From Candidatus Finniella inopinata (GTDB lineage Bacteria > Pseudomonadota > Alphaproteobacteria > Paracaedibacterales > CAITNM01): a stretch of DNA of 5,625 bases. The stretch is from assembly GCA_945903885.1 (NCBI GenBank), contig CAMDPB010000085.1, positions 1-5,625 on the forward strand, in the 5' to 3' direction. The translations under genes and the position numbers were made by a program. Of the stretch, positions 5,597-5,625 are shown piece after piece. Position 1 is the stretch's first letter; the number at the start of each line of letters is the position of its first letter. The notes below the pieces were generated by a model. It was given only the letters and a program-made list of their open reading frames with translations. It made no database searches and was not told where the DNA came from.

Positions 5597-5625
5597 ATGT
5601 TTATTACTTTTGAGGGTGGAGAAGG
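5597..5625 (+). CDS. tmk: Thymidylate kinase, N-terminal fragment (continues past window)
   Basis: Only nine full codons and two bases are present: M-F-I-T-F-E-G-G-E, then G. This is the characteristic start of bacterial dTMP kinase, running into the P-loop GGEGAGKST, which would fall mostly outside the window. The enzyme converts dTMP to dTDP in the cytosol for dTTP synthesis. It has its own ribosome binding site and a fair promoter, separated from the upstream operon by the minus-strand small gene. In alphaproteobacteria tmk is often followed by holB; that cannot be seen here. The assignment rests on a very short stretch but the motif is distinctive. Confidence 0.8.

Overview
The window looks like chromosomal DNA from an alphaproteobacterium. 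The clues are a compact 767-residue FtsK, an AroK of the alphaproteobacterial type followed by a CNNM/CorC-type CBS protein, and a thymidylate kinase beginning MFITFEGGEG. The DNA is AT-rich by eye and there are signs of decay in the shikimate pathway. This would suit a host-associated lineage such as Holosporales, but that placement is inference and the window holds no direct taxonomic marker.

Layout. Positions 3-386 are the C-terminal end of an acidic Ala/Gly/Ser/Asp protein with two near-identical 117-bp tandem repeats and a Lys-rich tail; its start lies outside the window. A 69-bp AT-rich gap leads to ftsK (456-2759), the DNA translocase that links chromosome segregation to division. A 133-bp gap with a plausible promoter leads to aroK (2893-3447). 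Then come a strongly translated gene for an unrecognised 172-residue exported protein (3479-3997) and, one base later, a DUF21/CBS/CorC-type membrane protein (3999-5285). These last three genes look like one operon. A 52-residue single-pass membrane protein on the minus strand (5267-5425) converges on, and overlaps, the end of the CBS gene. A 171-bp divergent region then carries a fair promoter for tmk, of which only the first 29 bases (5597-5625) are present.

The most interesting part is the aroK cluster. In many alphaproteobacteria aroK is followed by aroB and then by the CBS/CorC gene. Here the aroB slot holds a small exported protein with no dehydroquinate synthase motifs, and AroK itself has Leu where shikimate kinases carry the shikimate-binding Arg (Arg58 in the Mycobacterium tuberculosis enzyme). 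Together these suggest that the pathway is eroding or that AroK has taken another role. I see no mobile element, CRISPR array, tRNA or rRNA, and no clear new defence or biosynthetic system.
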